DNA of 64,000 nt from JAZDOK01 sp043798715 (GTDB taxonomy: Bacteria > Vulcanimicrobiota > JAZDOK01), in contig JAZDOK010000013.1 in NCBI GenBank assembly GCA_043798715.1, positions 1-64,000 of the forward strand, written 5' to 3'. The position numbers and the translations under genes are program-made. Shown here one piece after another: positions 16,589 through 24,541 of the stretch; position 1 is the first letter of the stretch; every line of letters starts with the position of its first letter. Below the pieces are notes generated by a model. That model made no database searches. It saw nothing but the letters and a program-made list of their open reading frames with translations, and had not been told where the DNA came from.

Positions 16589-17518
16589 ATGACGGAAAAC
16601 AATCGTTCCGGGAAGAAGAAATTTTCATTCACGTCCGGTATATTATGGGCCTTATCAGGCCTGTTAATGGCGCTTCTCCTCCTGGAGGCGGCTTTGCGCC
16701 TGGGAGGAATGGTGTCCCGCTGGGTTCATGAACACAAAAACAGCCCCTCGGCCATCCAAAAAAAAGATTATCGCATTTTATGCCTGGGGGAGTCCATGAC
16801 GGCGGCTGGGTACAATGAGTCCTATCCTTCCCAGCTCGAAAAGCTCCTTAGCCAAAGGGGCGGCGGCACTCGCTTCATGGTCATCAACAAGGGCGAGGCG
16901 TCTATAAATTCGAATTATATCCTTGAACACCTGGAAGAAAATCTGAATAAGTACCGGCCTGACATGGTTACCGCCATGATGGGTATAAACGAAAGAGTCA
17001 TACAATTCTATGCCGATATTCCCGAAGCCGATTCCTGGATTTTCAGAAACTTAAGGTCTTACAGATTTTTCAGAATCATGTTCAACAAGATTTCCAAGGC
17101 CGGGGAAAGGAATCTTCCAGAGGCTCCCGATCAGGTTGTGAGTACCGGCTCTGCAGGAAATTCTCAGGCAGGAGATCGGATGAATTATGACTTGCTGCGT
17201 CAAAATTACAGGAGGATGAAGGGCATCCTGGATGCCCGGAAAATCAAGCTGTGCTGCATGCAATACCCGGGACGCAATATCGCTGATTTGATCTCAATGT
17301 TCGACAGTCCCGGCGTAATTTTCGTTGACAACGAGTGGATTTTCAAAGAGGCTCTTAAGAAGGGACGTTTTGAAGATTACTTCATGGATTCGTTTGCCGG
17401 GGATTTCGGGCACTGTACCCCGCTGGGTAACCGGTTGATCGCAGGGAACATGGCCGATGTGATTTTGAAAGAGCTCTTTCCCCGGGGTGCTTACCCGATC
17501 CGCGTTGAACGGCAATGA
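16589..17518 (+). CDS. Membrane-anchored SGNH/GDSL-like hydrolase
   Basis: The product has 309 residues. One N-terminal membrane helix (~17-36) is followed by an SGNH fold. Block I reads C-L-G-E-S-M-T-A-A-G-Y, with the nucleophile Ser in G-E-S instead of G-D-S. Block II-like N-K-G-E-A-S and block III M-G-I-N-E come next, and the C-terminal H-C-T-P-L-G-N supplies the catalytic His. Such proteins act outside the membrane as esterases or acyltransferases on glycans. I recall similar membrane SGNH proteins beside NodU-type carbamoyltransferases and tiny membrane proteins, all of which occur in the next 6 kb. AAGGAG precedes ATG 16589. Confidence 0.75.
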   Translation: MTENNRSGKKKFSFTSGILWALSGLLMALLLLEAALRLGGMVSRWVHEHKNSPSAIQKKDYRILCLGESMTAAGYNESYPSQLEKLLSQRGGGTRFMVINKGEASINSNYILEHLEENLNKYRPDMVTAMMGINERVIQFYADIPEADSWIFRNLRSYRFFRIMFNKISKAGERNLPEAPDQVVSTGSAGNSQAGDRMNYDLLRQNYRRMKGILDARKIKLCCMQYPGRNIADLISMFDSPGVIFVDNEWIFKEALKKGRFEDYFMDSFAGDFGHCTPLGNRLIAGNMADVILKELFPRGAYPIRVERQ

Positions 17519-17565
17519 ATATTCCGGCAAGGCGAAAAAAATCTGATTCGCGGGAAAGTTAAGGG

Positions 17566-18417
17566 ATGGACATGCGTTTTAGAAGGACAAAATTCGCGAT
17601 TTTTCTGCTGATTCTGGGTTTGTCTCTGGGGGGCAGCGACTGCGCTGTCAGGGACGGCAAGACCGCCGTTCCGGTCATTACAAATACGAAGGACGGCTCG
17701 GAACTCGTTCTGGTTCCGGCCGGGGAATTTACAATGGGGAGCCCCAAAGGCGAAGGTAATGACGGCGAGCAGCCTCAGCACCGCGTGTTTCTCAAGGCCT
17801 ACTATATCGGCAAGTACGAAGTGACGAATGAGCAGTTTGTCCGTTTCATAAACGCAACGGGATATAAAGCGGATGGGAACCTGGAGGCATGTTGCAATCC
17901 CAGCAAGGCGAATTACCCGGTTGTTTATGTGTCGTGGAAGGATGCAGCGGCCTATTGCAGGTGGGCGAATCTTCGCCTTCCGACGGAGGCGGAGTGGGAA
18001 AAAGCTGCAAGAGGCACGGACGGGCGGAAGTACCCCTGGGGGAGCAGTTGGGATGAAAGCCGGTGCAACTACGATACCAATTCCATAGGGACAAGGCCGG
18101 TTGGGTCTTATCCCGGCGGAGCCTCCCCCTATGCGGCGCTGGACATGGTGGGGAACGCATGGGAGTGGTGTGCGGACTGGTATGGAGGCTATAGCGGTTC
18201 GCCCCGGTCAAATCCACGGGGCCCCTGGTTCGGCAGCGTTCGCGTTTTGCGCGGCGGCTCCTGGTCCGATGCCGGATACCGTACCTTTGGGTGCGCCAGC
18301 CGGCGCGGGCTCAACCCGGACTATAGACTGAATTTCAATGGTTTCCGGGTTTGCCGCTCGCTCAATACCAGATGGAAGCAACCTTTCTTTAATCAGGTTG
18401 GAAGAATAATATATTAA
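17566..18417 (+). CDS. Formylglycine-generating-enzyme-like (SUMF1) exported protein
   Basis: The 283-residue protein has an N-terminal hydrophobic export signal (residues ~8-24). The FGE-sulfatase domain begins at V-P-A-G-E-F-T-M-G-S. Further hallmarks are Y-E-V-T-N-E-Q-F, R-L-P-T-E-A-E-W-E-K-A-A-R-G, Y-P-W-G, M-V-G-N-A-W-E-W-C-A-D-W-Y, V-L-R-G-G-S-W and N-G-F-R-V-C-R. True sulfatase-modifying FGEs are cytosolic or ER copper enzymes. Most bacterial exported members have other or unknown roles, and no sulfatase is encoded in the window. It runs convergently into the carbamoyltransferase gene with a 4-bp overlap of the stop codons. Confidence 0.85.
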   Translation: MDMRFRRTKFAIFLLILGLSLGGSDCAVRDGKTAVPVITNTKDGSELVLVPAGEFTMGSPKGEGNDGEQPQHRVFLKAYYIGKYEVTNEQFVRFINATGYKADGNLEACCNPSKANYPVVYVSWKDAAAYCRWANLRLPTEAEWEKAARGTDGRKYPWGSSWDESRCNYDTNSIGTRPVGSYPGGASPYAALDMVGNAWEWCADWYGGYSGSPRSNPRGPWFGSVRVLRGGSWSDAGYRTFGCASRRGLNPDYRLNFNGFRVCRSLNTRWKQPFFNQVGRIIY

Positions 18418-20099
18418 GCTTCTTTTTCTACGATAAAATTCTCCAGCACCAGGCCATCCATGTCGCTTTTCTGGAATGTGTTTATTGCATCTTCAGGGTT
18501 GCAAACTATGGGTTCTCCTCTTAAGTTGAACGAAGTATTCAGGAGAATAGGCACCCCGGTAAGCTTCTCAAACTCCCGGAGCAGTTGCCAGAGCCTGGGA
18601 TTGGTTGCGGAGCTTACAGTTTGCACTCTGGCGGTGCCGTCTACATGGGTCACTGCCGGAATAACCGCCGCCTTGTTTTCAAGAACCCGGGGGGCGAGCA
18701 GCATGAAAGGTGATTTGTCCAGCAGCTCAAAATATTCTGAAGCTTTCTCTTCAGGCACCAGGGGAGCATAGGGTCTGAATGGCTCACGATGTTTAATCCT
18801 GTCGTTTACAAGCCCCAGCATATCGGGGTTGAGAGCATTGGCTAAAATAGAGCGATTACCCAAAGCCCGGGGTCCGAACTCCATCCGGCCCTGGAACCAG
18901 CCGAAAATTCTATCCCGGGCGATTTTAGAGGCCACCTCCGCGAGCAACTCAGAATCATTTAACTCCCGGAATTTAAGGTTTCTGTTCTGCAGGATTCTCC
19001 TGATCTGAGCGGAGGAAAAACTTGGCCCCAGATAGGTATCCTTCATCACATAGGTCCTGGGATTATTCAAAAGAGTATTATAAATATACACGGCAGCGCC
19101 CAGAGATCCTCCCGCATCGCCGGCGGCCGGCTGCACATAGATGCGCTTGAAGGGGGTCTCTTCCAAAATCTTATGATTGGCAACGCAATTTAAAGTTACC
19201 CCTCCCGCCATGCAAAGGTTTTTGCACCCGGTTTCCTGATAAAGGTGCCGTGCTACGGCGACGAGAGCTTCTTCTATAAAGGCCTGTAAGCTGGCCGCCA
19301 TATCTTTATGTCTTGTCTCAAGCTCATCTTCTGGTTTTCTATCAGGACCAAAAGTCTTTAAAAATTTATGGCTGTACATACGGGAGCCTTTGTTAAAATT
19401 AAAATAGGACGAATCCATCTTGAAACTGCCATCGGGATTGAGCCTTATTACCTCTTTTAATTTATTCAGGTAGACCGGCTTGCCATACCCGGCCAGGCCC
19501 AGGGTCTTGCCTTCTCCCGCGTTGGCTGTGAACCCCAGGTAGGTTGTTACTGCGGTATAAAGCAAACCCAGGGAATCCGGAAAATAAATCTCTTTTAATA
19601 TTTTAATCTTATTGCCCTCTCCCTTGCCCAAAGTCGTGGTAGCCCACTCCCCGACTCCGTCCACGGTTAAAATGGCTGATTCCTCGAATGGAGAAACCAG
19701 GAAGGCGCTGGCAGCATGGGAAAGATGGTGCCTGAGAAACAGGAATTTGCCTTTATATCCGAATTCCCGGTCAAAAACCAGAGGGATAATGAGCCGGTCC
19801 TTCAGCCAGAGCGGCAAAGTACGCAAAAAACTTTTCAGGGAAAAGGGATAAGTCCTCAAAAAGCTCAAGATTAAGCGGCCATACTTCAGATAGGGCTTCT
19901 CATAAAATCCTATATAATCAATGTCATTGATGGTCAGGTTTCCCGATTGAAGGCAGTAATTGACGGCCTGGATTGGGAAATCTGCAGTATTCTTCCGGCG
20001 GCTGAACCTTTCTTCCTGAGCAGCGGCGACTACTTTGCCGTCCCGGACCAGACAGGCCGCGGAATCATGAAAATAGCAGGATAGACCCAACACGTTCAT
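18414..20099 (-). CDS. NodU/CmcH-family carbamoyltransferase
   Basis: This 561-residue enzyme of the NodU/CmcH/TobZ class transfers a carbamoyl group from carbamoyl phosphate, via carbamoyl-AMP, to a hydroxyl of a sugar or natural product. The Kae1-like N-terminal domain opens with L-G-L-S-C-Y-F-H-D-S-A-A-C-L and holds the metal-binding H-H-L-S-H-A-A-S-A-F. The ATP-site G-G-V-T-L-N-C-V-A-N follows. The C-terminal domain has M-E-F-G-P-R-A-L-G-N-R-S-I and N-T-S-F-N-L-R-G-E-P-I-V. It is the last gene of a minus-strand operon (desulfurase, TusA-like, PP-loop ATPase). Base composition of this operon is more AT-rich than its neighbours, hinting at transfer. The acceptor substrate is unknown. Confidence 0.92.
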   Translation of the reverse strand: MNVLGLSCYFHDSAACLVRDGKVVAAAQEERFSRRKNTADFPIQAVNYCLQSGNLTINDIDYIGFYEKPYLKYGRLILSFLRTYPFSLKSFLRTLPLWLKDRLIIPLVFDREFGYKGKFLFLRHHLSHAASAFLVSPFEESAILTVDGVGEWATTTLGKGEGNKIKILKEIYFPDSLGLLYTAVTTYLGFTANAGEGKTLGLAGYGKPVYLNKLKEVIRLNPDGSFKMDSSYFNFNKGSRMYSHKFLKTFGPDRKPEDELETRHKDMAASLQAFIEEALVAVARHLYQETGCKNLCMAGGVTLNCVANHKILEETPFKRIYVQPAAGDAGGSLGAAVYIYNTLLNNPRTYVMKDTYLGPSFSSAQIRRILQNRNLKFRELNDSELLAEVASKIARDRIFGWFQGRMEFGPRALGNRSILANALNPDMLGLVNDRIKHREPFRPYAPLVPEEKASEYFELLDKSPFMLLAPRVLENKAAVIPAVTHVDGTARVQTVSSATNPRLWQLLREFEKLTGVPILLNTSFNLRGEPIVCNPEDAINTFQKSDMDGLVLENFIVEKEA

Positions 20100-20190
20100 C
20101 TTGCTTTAAACCCGGAGTCGATAATTGAGTTTGCCATAAAAAGCTGCCTCTGATCCCGATAAATTTATATAACGTTTTTTTAAGCTTCAA

Positions 20191-20227
20191 GGGTTATATT
20201 ATAACCCGTCCCGCCTTGTAAATTCAA
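20191..20227 (-). promoter_or_regulatory. Internal promoter/palindrome before the carbamoyltransferase gene
   Basis: On the minus strand TTGAAT (20227-20222), an 18-bp spacer and TATAAT (20203-20198) form a plausible promoter. The TATAAT lies in a perfect palindromic hairpin (GGGTTAT...ATAACCC, 20191-20207). It could give the carbamoyltransferase separate expression within the operon. The hairpin lacks a T-tract, so it is not a good terminator. Confidence 0.45.
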
Positions 20228-20233
20228 GCCGAT

Positions 20234-21232
20234 TCAATCAATCGTGCAGCCTAATTTCCCTCCAATCTCCTCCAGGAGCTGCCGGTCGTAATTTACGGCT
20301 AAATTGGCCAGGGCTTCCTCCCTGGTCATAAGGTTTGCTCTAATCATCTTGCTCATCTCTATATGATAATGACTATAGCCGTAATACTTTAGGGAATTAT
20401 GGACAGATAGAAAATTCAAGTAACAATTGGTAGTTTTAGCGGGATAACTGAGCCTGGGAAATTTCCATTTTAATTCTCTTCGCAGCATGTCCGTATATTC
20501 TTCGGCGCTGACATCCAGAAACCAATGAGGAGAAAGCACCATGGACTTATGTCTTTTATTGGCTTTAATTAAAAGCTCTTCCATGCTGGCGGGAAAATCC
20601 TTATACTTGGGGTCATTCGCCAGGGTAGCCAGAAAATCCCTGGTGGCTGCAGACATGGAAGCATATTCAGGAGATGATATGTTACAGGCGCATTTGGTCA
20701 TTACTCCCTGGGTCGTGGACTGCCCCTTAGTCCAGCCTCCGATTATTATGGGTATATCATAGCGCGCAGCGATATCAAAGGTAAGTTGCATATACCAGAT
20801 GGAGCAAAGATGGCAGATAACCGCTTTAGACTTGCTTTTTATAATCCCGGCAAACATATCTTTCATATAATCGGATTTAAAAAAGAGCCAGTCAAGCCCC
20901 AGAATGTCCACGGCATTCCTTACATTTTCCATGGCATCTTCGGTTTCAAAGCCGTGATCGAAGGTAAAAGCCAAAGGATTAAGCTTATACCTCTTTTTCA
21001 TATAATAAAGGGTGGAAGTGCTGTCCTTTCCGCCGCTGCACATAACCAGGCATTCATACTTGAATTTACCTTTATATTTGTTCAGAATCCGTACAAAATC
21101 GGATTCTAAAGGCTTTATATTTTCAATCTCAGCCTTGGCCTTCTCCGCTTCCCGACAGACATTACAGATGCCTTCCCCGTCCAGCCGGATATCGGGTTTG
21201 CTCTCAGGCAATATACATCTGGAACAAATCAT
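20234..21232 (-). CDS. PP-loop ATPase of the N-acetyl-sugar amidotransferase-like type
   Basis: The product has 332 residues. An N-terminal cysteine cluster, C-S-R-C-I-L-P ... C-N-V-C, spans residues ~3-26. The PP-loop S-G-G-K-D-S-T-S-T-L lies near residue 66. This architecture matches WbpG-type enzymes, which adenylate a substrate carbonyl and normally receive ammonia from a HisH/HisF-like pair. No HisH or HisF gene is visible nearby. Instead the operon encodes a TusA-like carrier and a cysteine desulfurase, so sulfur may be the nucleophile, as in other PP-loop thiolation enzymes. That substitution is inference. A middle region rich in Cys (C-H-L-C, C-A-C) may bind a metal or persulfide. Confidence 0.8.
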   Translation of the reverse strand: MICSRCILPESKPDIRLDGEGICNVCREAEKAKAEIENIKPLESDFVRILNKYKGKFKYECLVMCSGGKDSTSTLYYMKKRYKLNPLAFTFDHGFETEDAMENVRNAVDILGLDWLFFKSDYMKDMFAGIIKSKSKAVICHLCSIWYMQLTFDIAARYDIPIIIGGWTKGQSTTQGVMTKCACNISSPEYASMSAATRDFLATLANDPKYKDFPASMEELLIKANKRHKSMVLSPHWFLDVSAEEYTDMLRRELKWKFPRLSYPAKTTNCYLNFLSVHNSLKYYGYSHYHIEMSKMIRANLMTREEALANLAVNYDRQLLEEIGGKLGCTID

Positions 21233-21244
21233 GGCTCATAATCC

Positions 21245-21514
21245 TCATCTTTCAGGAGCGTCCTTGTCTTTCGCAGACGCTCCTTCGCTCTTCCTTTTAA
21301 TAACCAGGCGCCACTTTTCCCCCTGTTTGTCCTTTGTCAAAATGTCATGACCTTCCTCTAAAACCGCCCGGGGAACATTCTCAAAAGGTTCCCCGTCGTC
21401 AATCCAAACTTCCAGAATTTCCCCGTCATCCATGGCTTCGAGTCTTAACAAAATTCTGGCAAAATTGCCCGGACAGGGGACCCCCAGCAGATCCATACTA
21501 TCCTGAACTTTCAT
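21245..21514 (-). CDS. TusA-like sulfur carrier with variant C-P-G-N motif
   Basis: The 89-residue protein has the TusA topology: L-L-G-V-P-C-P-G-N-F-A-R-I-L-L-R-L-E, then E-I-L-E-V-W-I-D-D-G-E-P and a basic tail. The persulfide-carrying Cys is retained, but the usual second Pro of C-P-x-P is Asn. The last ~18 residues are charged and low-complexity (S-E-G-A-S-A-K-D-K-D). Its start overlaps the desulfurase gene by 17 nt and it ends 12 nt before the PP-loop ATPase gene, so a relay desulfurase to carrier to ATPase is the natural reading. Confidence 0.8.
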   Translation of the reverse strand: MKVQDSMDLLGVPCPGNFARILLRLEAMDDGEILEVWIDDGEPFENVPRAVLEEGHDILTKDKQGEKWRLVIKRKSEGASAKDKDAPER

Positions 21515-22646
21515 GGTTGCCCCTTAAATCTTTAACTGAATCAATTAAAGTTTGCACTGTAAAATCAATTTCCTCCTTTGTAGTCCATTTGCTTAAACTG
21601 AAACGTATGGCGCTGTGAGCCTCGTGTTTCTTTAGTCCAATTTCAAGTAATACCCTGCTGGGCTTTAAGCTCCGGGCTGAACAGGCTGAACCCGAGGAAA
21701 CAATAATGCCGTATTTATCCAGAGCCAGAAGTAATGCCTTGCCGGAAACAGCCGCAAAGGAAAAGTTTAAATTATTACAGACTCTTTTATGTCTGGAGCC
21801 GTTCAATATGGCATTGGGAATCCTGGTTTCAATCTCCGTAATCATGTAATCCCGAAGGGACTGCATCCTTGCAACGCTGTCTTCTTCCGCCAATTCAACC
21901 GCCTTGCCGAATCCAACAATCCCTGCGACATTATAGGTGCCTGAGCGTAAATTCAGCTCCTGGCCTCCTCCATGCAATAAAGGTTCAATTTTAACGCCTT
22001 TTCTAAGCCATAGCGCACCAACCCCCTGCGGGCCGTGCAGCTTATGAGCGTTTATCGTTACTAAATCCAATTCCTGAGCTTTAACATCCAGATAAGTTTT
22101 GGCAAAACTCTGGCAGGCATCCGTATGAAAATAGATTCCTTTCGCCCGGCAAATCATCCCGATCTCAGATATAGGTTGTAGGGTGCCGATCTCGTTATTA
22201 ACGTGCATGATGGAAACTAAAAGGGTGTCGGATCGAATGGCTTGCTTAAATTCGTCAACCGCGATTAAACCGTCTTTATTGACAGGAAGATAAGATATAT
22301 CTAATCCCTGCCGCTCCAGCCAGGCACAGATATTATGCACGCTGGGGTGCTCTATTTTTGAAATTATGACATGCTTGCCCCTGCCTTTATTAGCTGACAC
22401 AACTCCTTTAAGAGCAAGATTATTACTTTCCGTTCCTCCGGAGGTAAATAACAGCTCGTGAGGTTCAGCATTTAATCTCTTTGCTATGACTTCACGAGCT
22501 CTTTCAATCCCTTTAGCGGAAATGACTCCCAATTTGTGCAGGGAAGAAGCATTACCTGCTTCCTTTTCTAAAAAGGATTGCATCGCCTTAAATACCTGAG
22601 GATCCAACCGGGTAGTGGCGGAATTATCAAGATAAATATATTTCAT
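21498..22646 (-). CDS. Cysteine desulfurase (NifS/IscS family), intact active site
   Basis: The 382-residue enzyme releases sulfur from L-cysteine as a protein persulfide. The PLP lysine is present in N-A-H-K-L-H-G-P-Q-G. H-V-N-N-E-I-G, T-D-A-C-Q-S and the catalytic Cys in S-S-G-S-A-C-S-A-R are also intact. These are the positions that are altered in the homologue at 1.9 kb. It is the first gene of the four-gene operon that continues with a TusA-like carrier, the PP-loop ATPase and the carbamoyltransferase. A TATAAT sits 8 bases before the ATG and no Shine-Dalgarno is visible, so the transcript is probably leaderless. No iscU or other Fe-S scaffold gene is adjacent, which favours a dedicated thiolation role. 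Confidence 0.92.
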   Translation of the reverse strand: MKYIYLDNSATTRLDPQVFKAMQSFLEKEAGNASSLHKLGVISAKGIERAREVIAKRLNAEPHELLFTSGGTESNNLALKGVVSANKGRGKHVIISKIEHPSVHNICAWLERQGLDISYLPVNKDGLIAVDEFKQAIRSDTLLVSIMHVNNEIGTLQPISEIGMICRAKGIYFHTDACQSFAKTYLDVKAQELDLVTINAHKLHGPQGVGALWLRKGVKIEPLLHGGGQELNLRSGTYNVAGIVGFGKAVELAEEDSVARMQSLRDYMITEIETRIPNAILNGSRHKRVCNNLNFSFAAVSGKALLLALDKYGIIVSSGSACSARSLKPSRVLLEIGLKKHEAHSAIRFSLSKWTTKEEIDFTVQTLIDSVKDLRGNHESSG

Positions 22647-22654
22647 TATCTTGT

Positions 22655-22684
22655 ATTATAGCACTAAGGAAGGAAGGAAGGAAG
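22655..22684 (-). promoter_or_regulatory. Promoter of the thiolation operon with AAGG tandem repeat in the spacer
   Basis: On the minus strand TATAAT (22660-22655) precedes the desulfurase ATG by 8 bases. The region where the -10/-35 spacer and -35 should lie is four AAGG units plus AAG (22666-22684). No good -35 hexamer is seen. Repeat-number change would alter promoter spacing. Confidence 0.5.
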
Positions 22685-22739
22685 CACAGGGAAGTTGAAG
22701 AAGCCTCCGGGTGTTGATTTTTTCGACAGCCGGATTAGA

Positions 22740-22991
22740 ATGATTTTGGGAAACGAAAAAATCTTGAAAAAGATAATGAACATTGCCAGGACAATCCTGC
22801 TGAAAGTCCAGAAGTTTTTTCTTTCGCTCGGGCTGTTTCTCCTTTACACCATCGGGTTCGGGTTGACTTTTCTCCTGGTGCTCCTCTTTTTTCGCTCGGT
22901 TTTAAAGGAGAACGGCAGGCATGCGGGAACATACTGGAGGGAAGCTACTCACTATACGGAAACACTGGAAGAAGCTTCCAGGCAGTCCTGA
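22740..22991 (+). CDS. Small membrane protein associated with the carbamoyltransferase cluster
   Basis: The product is about 83 residues, with one or two hydrophobic helices around residues 25-52. The C-terminal tail contains T-Y-W-R-E-A-T ... L-E-E-A-S-R-Q-S. That tail resembles the S-Y-W ... R-Q-F ending of small SxtJ-type membrane proteins which I recall beside NodU-type carbamoyltransferases. The start is uncertain. ATG 22740 is my choice, ATG 22776 would begin just before the helix, and a TTG at 22695 is also in frame; none has a good ribosome-binding site. A gene for a 53-residue membrane protein follows. The pair is transcribed divergently from the thiolation operon. Confidence 0.6.
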   Translation: MILGNEKILKKIMNIARTILLKVQKFFLSLGLFLLYTIGFGLTFLLVLLFFRSVLKENGRHAGTYWREATHYTETLEEASRQS

Positions 22992-23007
22992 AGGAGGAGT
23001 TCAGGAA

Positions 23008-23169
23008 ATGAAAAAGCTCTCTATGATCATGAAAGAGATTTTTTACCTTATAAAACGGCACAAAATTTATTTTTTGGCCCCGATTTTCATCATCCTGGCC
23101 ATACTGGCCTTCTTCGTCTGGGACGTCGGTCCCTACGTCATAGTCTCCCTTATTTATGCAGGATTTTAA
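23008..23169 (+). CDS. DUF5989-like tiny membrane protein
   Basis: This 53-residue protein has GGAGGAG before its ATG. A basic amphipathic N-terminus (K-E-I-F-Y-L-I-K-R-H-K-I-Y-F) leads into a single membrane helix and a short outer tail ending P-Y-V-I-V-S-L-I-Y-A-G-F. The layout matches DUF5989-type proteins, which recur next to carbamoyltransferases and SxtJ-like proteins. Their function is unknown; anchoring the modification enzymes at the membrane is a guess. Confidence 0.65.
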   Translation: MKKLSMIMKEIFYLIKRHKIYFLAPIFIILAILAFFVWDVGPYVIVSLIYAGF

Positions 23170-23243
23170 AGCAAATTAAGAGAAATTCAGTTTTCCCCGC
23201 GTGGAGTGGGAGGGGACTTCATTAGAATTGAGGAGGAATCACT

Positions 23244-24500
23244 ATGGATGTCGTCATAAGGAATGCGCGCCTCAGGCATGAAAAAGAGATGCTTGACGTC
23301 GGGGTCAAGGGAGAAAAGATCGTCGAAATATCAGCGAAAATAACAGCCCAGGGAAAGCAGGAGATTGACGCCGCCGGTCGCCTCCTCACCCCCACCTTTG
23401 TGGATCCGCACGTTCATCTCGACAAGGCGCTCATCAGCGAAGTGGTACGGCCCAATGTCTCCGGTACCCTCATGGAGGCCATCGAGATCATCTGGGAGAA
23501 GAAAAAAAATTACACCATCGAGGACAACATGTCCCGGGCCGGCAAGGTAATCGAATGGGCTGCCAAGCACGGGACGACTTATCTTCGCACCCACGTGGAT
23601 GTGGACAGCATTGGGGGCTTGAAGCCGCTTGAGGGGTTGCTGGAGGTGCGCAAGGCCTACAGAGACCTGGTGGATATCCAGATTGTGGCCTTCCCCCAGG
23701 AAGGCATCGTCAAGAACCACGGCACCGAAGAACTCATGCGTAAGGCCATGTCCATGGGTGCCGACGTGGTCGGCGGTATGCCCTACAACGAATTCTCCCT
23801 TGAGGATTCCTGGCGCCACATAGACATAGCCTTCAACATCGCGCGGGAATTTGACGCCGACATAGACATGCACGTGGACGAGACCGACGACCCAGGGGCC
23901 ACCACCCTTCAGTACCTGGCCTCCAAAACGATCAAGGAGAAATATTACGGGAGGGTTACCGCGGGACACACCTGCGCCCTGGCCGCCTATGACGATTCTT
24001 ATGCCGCCAAGGTCATCGGGATGATCGCCGAGGCGAAGATGAACATGATCACCAACCCGGCCACCAACCTGATGCTCCAGGGACGGCGGGACAAGCAGCC
24101 CATCCGCCGTGGCATCACCCGGGTCAACGAGCTCCTGGCCGCCGGCGTGAATGTCTGCTACGGCCAGGACTGCCTCAAGGACACCTTCTATCCAACCTGG
24201 GGGCAGGAAGATATGCTTGAAGTCGGCCTCATCACGGCGCACGCCGCGCAGTTCACCATGCCAGGGCAGATAGAGACGCTCTTTGATATGCCCACCGTCC
24301 GGGCCGCGCAGGTGATGCGGCTGGAAAGCTATGGTCTCGAAGTCGGCAAATCAGCCAGCTTCAATATCATTGACGCCGAGACGGTGCAGGAAGCCTTCCG
24401 CACCCGGGCCGATCGCCTCTACGTCATCCGCAAGGGCCGGGTCATCGCCCGTACGAAGACCGAGTCGGAAATTTTCCGTGGAGAAAAAGTACACGCCTGA
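23244..24500 (+). CDS. Cytosine deaminase-like amidohydrolase
   Basis: The 418-residue metal-dependent hydrolase has the amidohydrolase barrel motifs. These are V-D-P-H-V-H-L-D-K-A-L (residues ~51-62), R-T-H-V-D-V-D, D-M-H-V-D-E-T-D-D-P, A-G-H-T-C-A-L and the late acidic G-Q-D-C. The H-V-D-E-T-D and T-N-P-A-T-N-L patterns are typical of the CodA/AtzC group, which deaminates cytosine or related nucleobases and triazines. The true substrate is open. GGAGGAATCACT precedes the ATG. A nucleoside phosphorylase follows 41 nt after the stop, supporting a nucleobase salvage or degradation operon. Confidence 0.85.
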   Translation: MDVVIRNARLRHEKEMLDVGVKGEKIVEISAKITAQGKQEIDAAGRLLTPTFVDPHVHLDKALISEVVRPNVSGTLMEAIEIIWEKKKNYTIEDNMSRAGKVIEWAAKHGTTYLRTHVDVDSIGGLKPLEGLLEVRKAYRDLVDIQIVAFPQEGIVKNHGTEELMRKAMSMGADVVGGMPYNEFSLEDSWRHIDIAFNIAREFDADIDMHVDETDDPGATTLQYLASKTIKEKYYGRVTAGHTCALAAYDDSYAAKVIGMIAEAKMNMITNPATNLMLQGRRDKQPIRRGITRVNELLAAGVNVCYGQDCLKDTFYPTWGQEDMLEVGLITAHAAQFTMPGQIETLFDMPTVRAAQVMRLESYGLEVGKSASFNIIDAETVQEAFRTRADRLYVIRKGRVIARTKTESEIFRGEKVHA

Positions 24501-24541
24501 AGCGTTCCCGGTTGACTTAAAATAAATTGAAGGAGGACCAC

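Noticed and set aside
20191..20207. Terminator between the PP-loop and carbamoyltransferase genes
   Set aside because: The hairpin has no T-tract on the minus strand; the TATAAT within it fits a promoter better.
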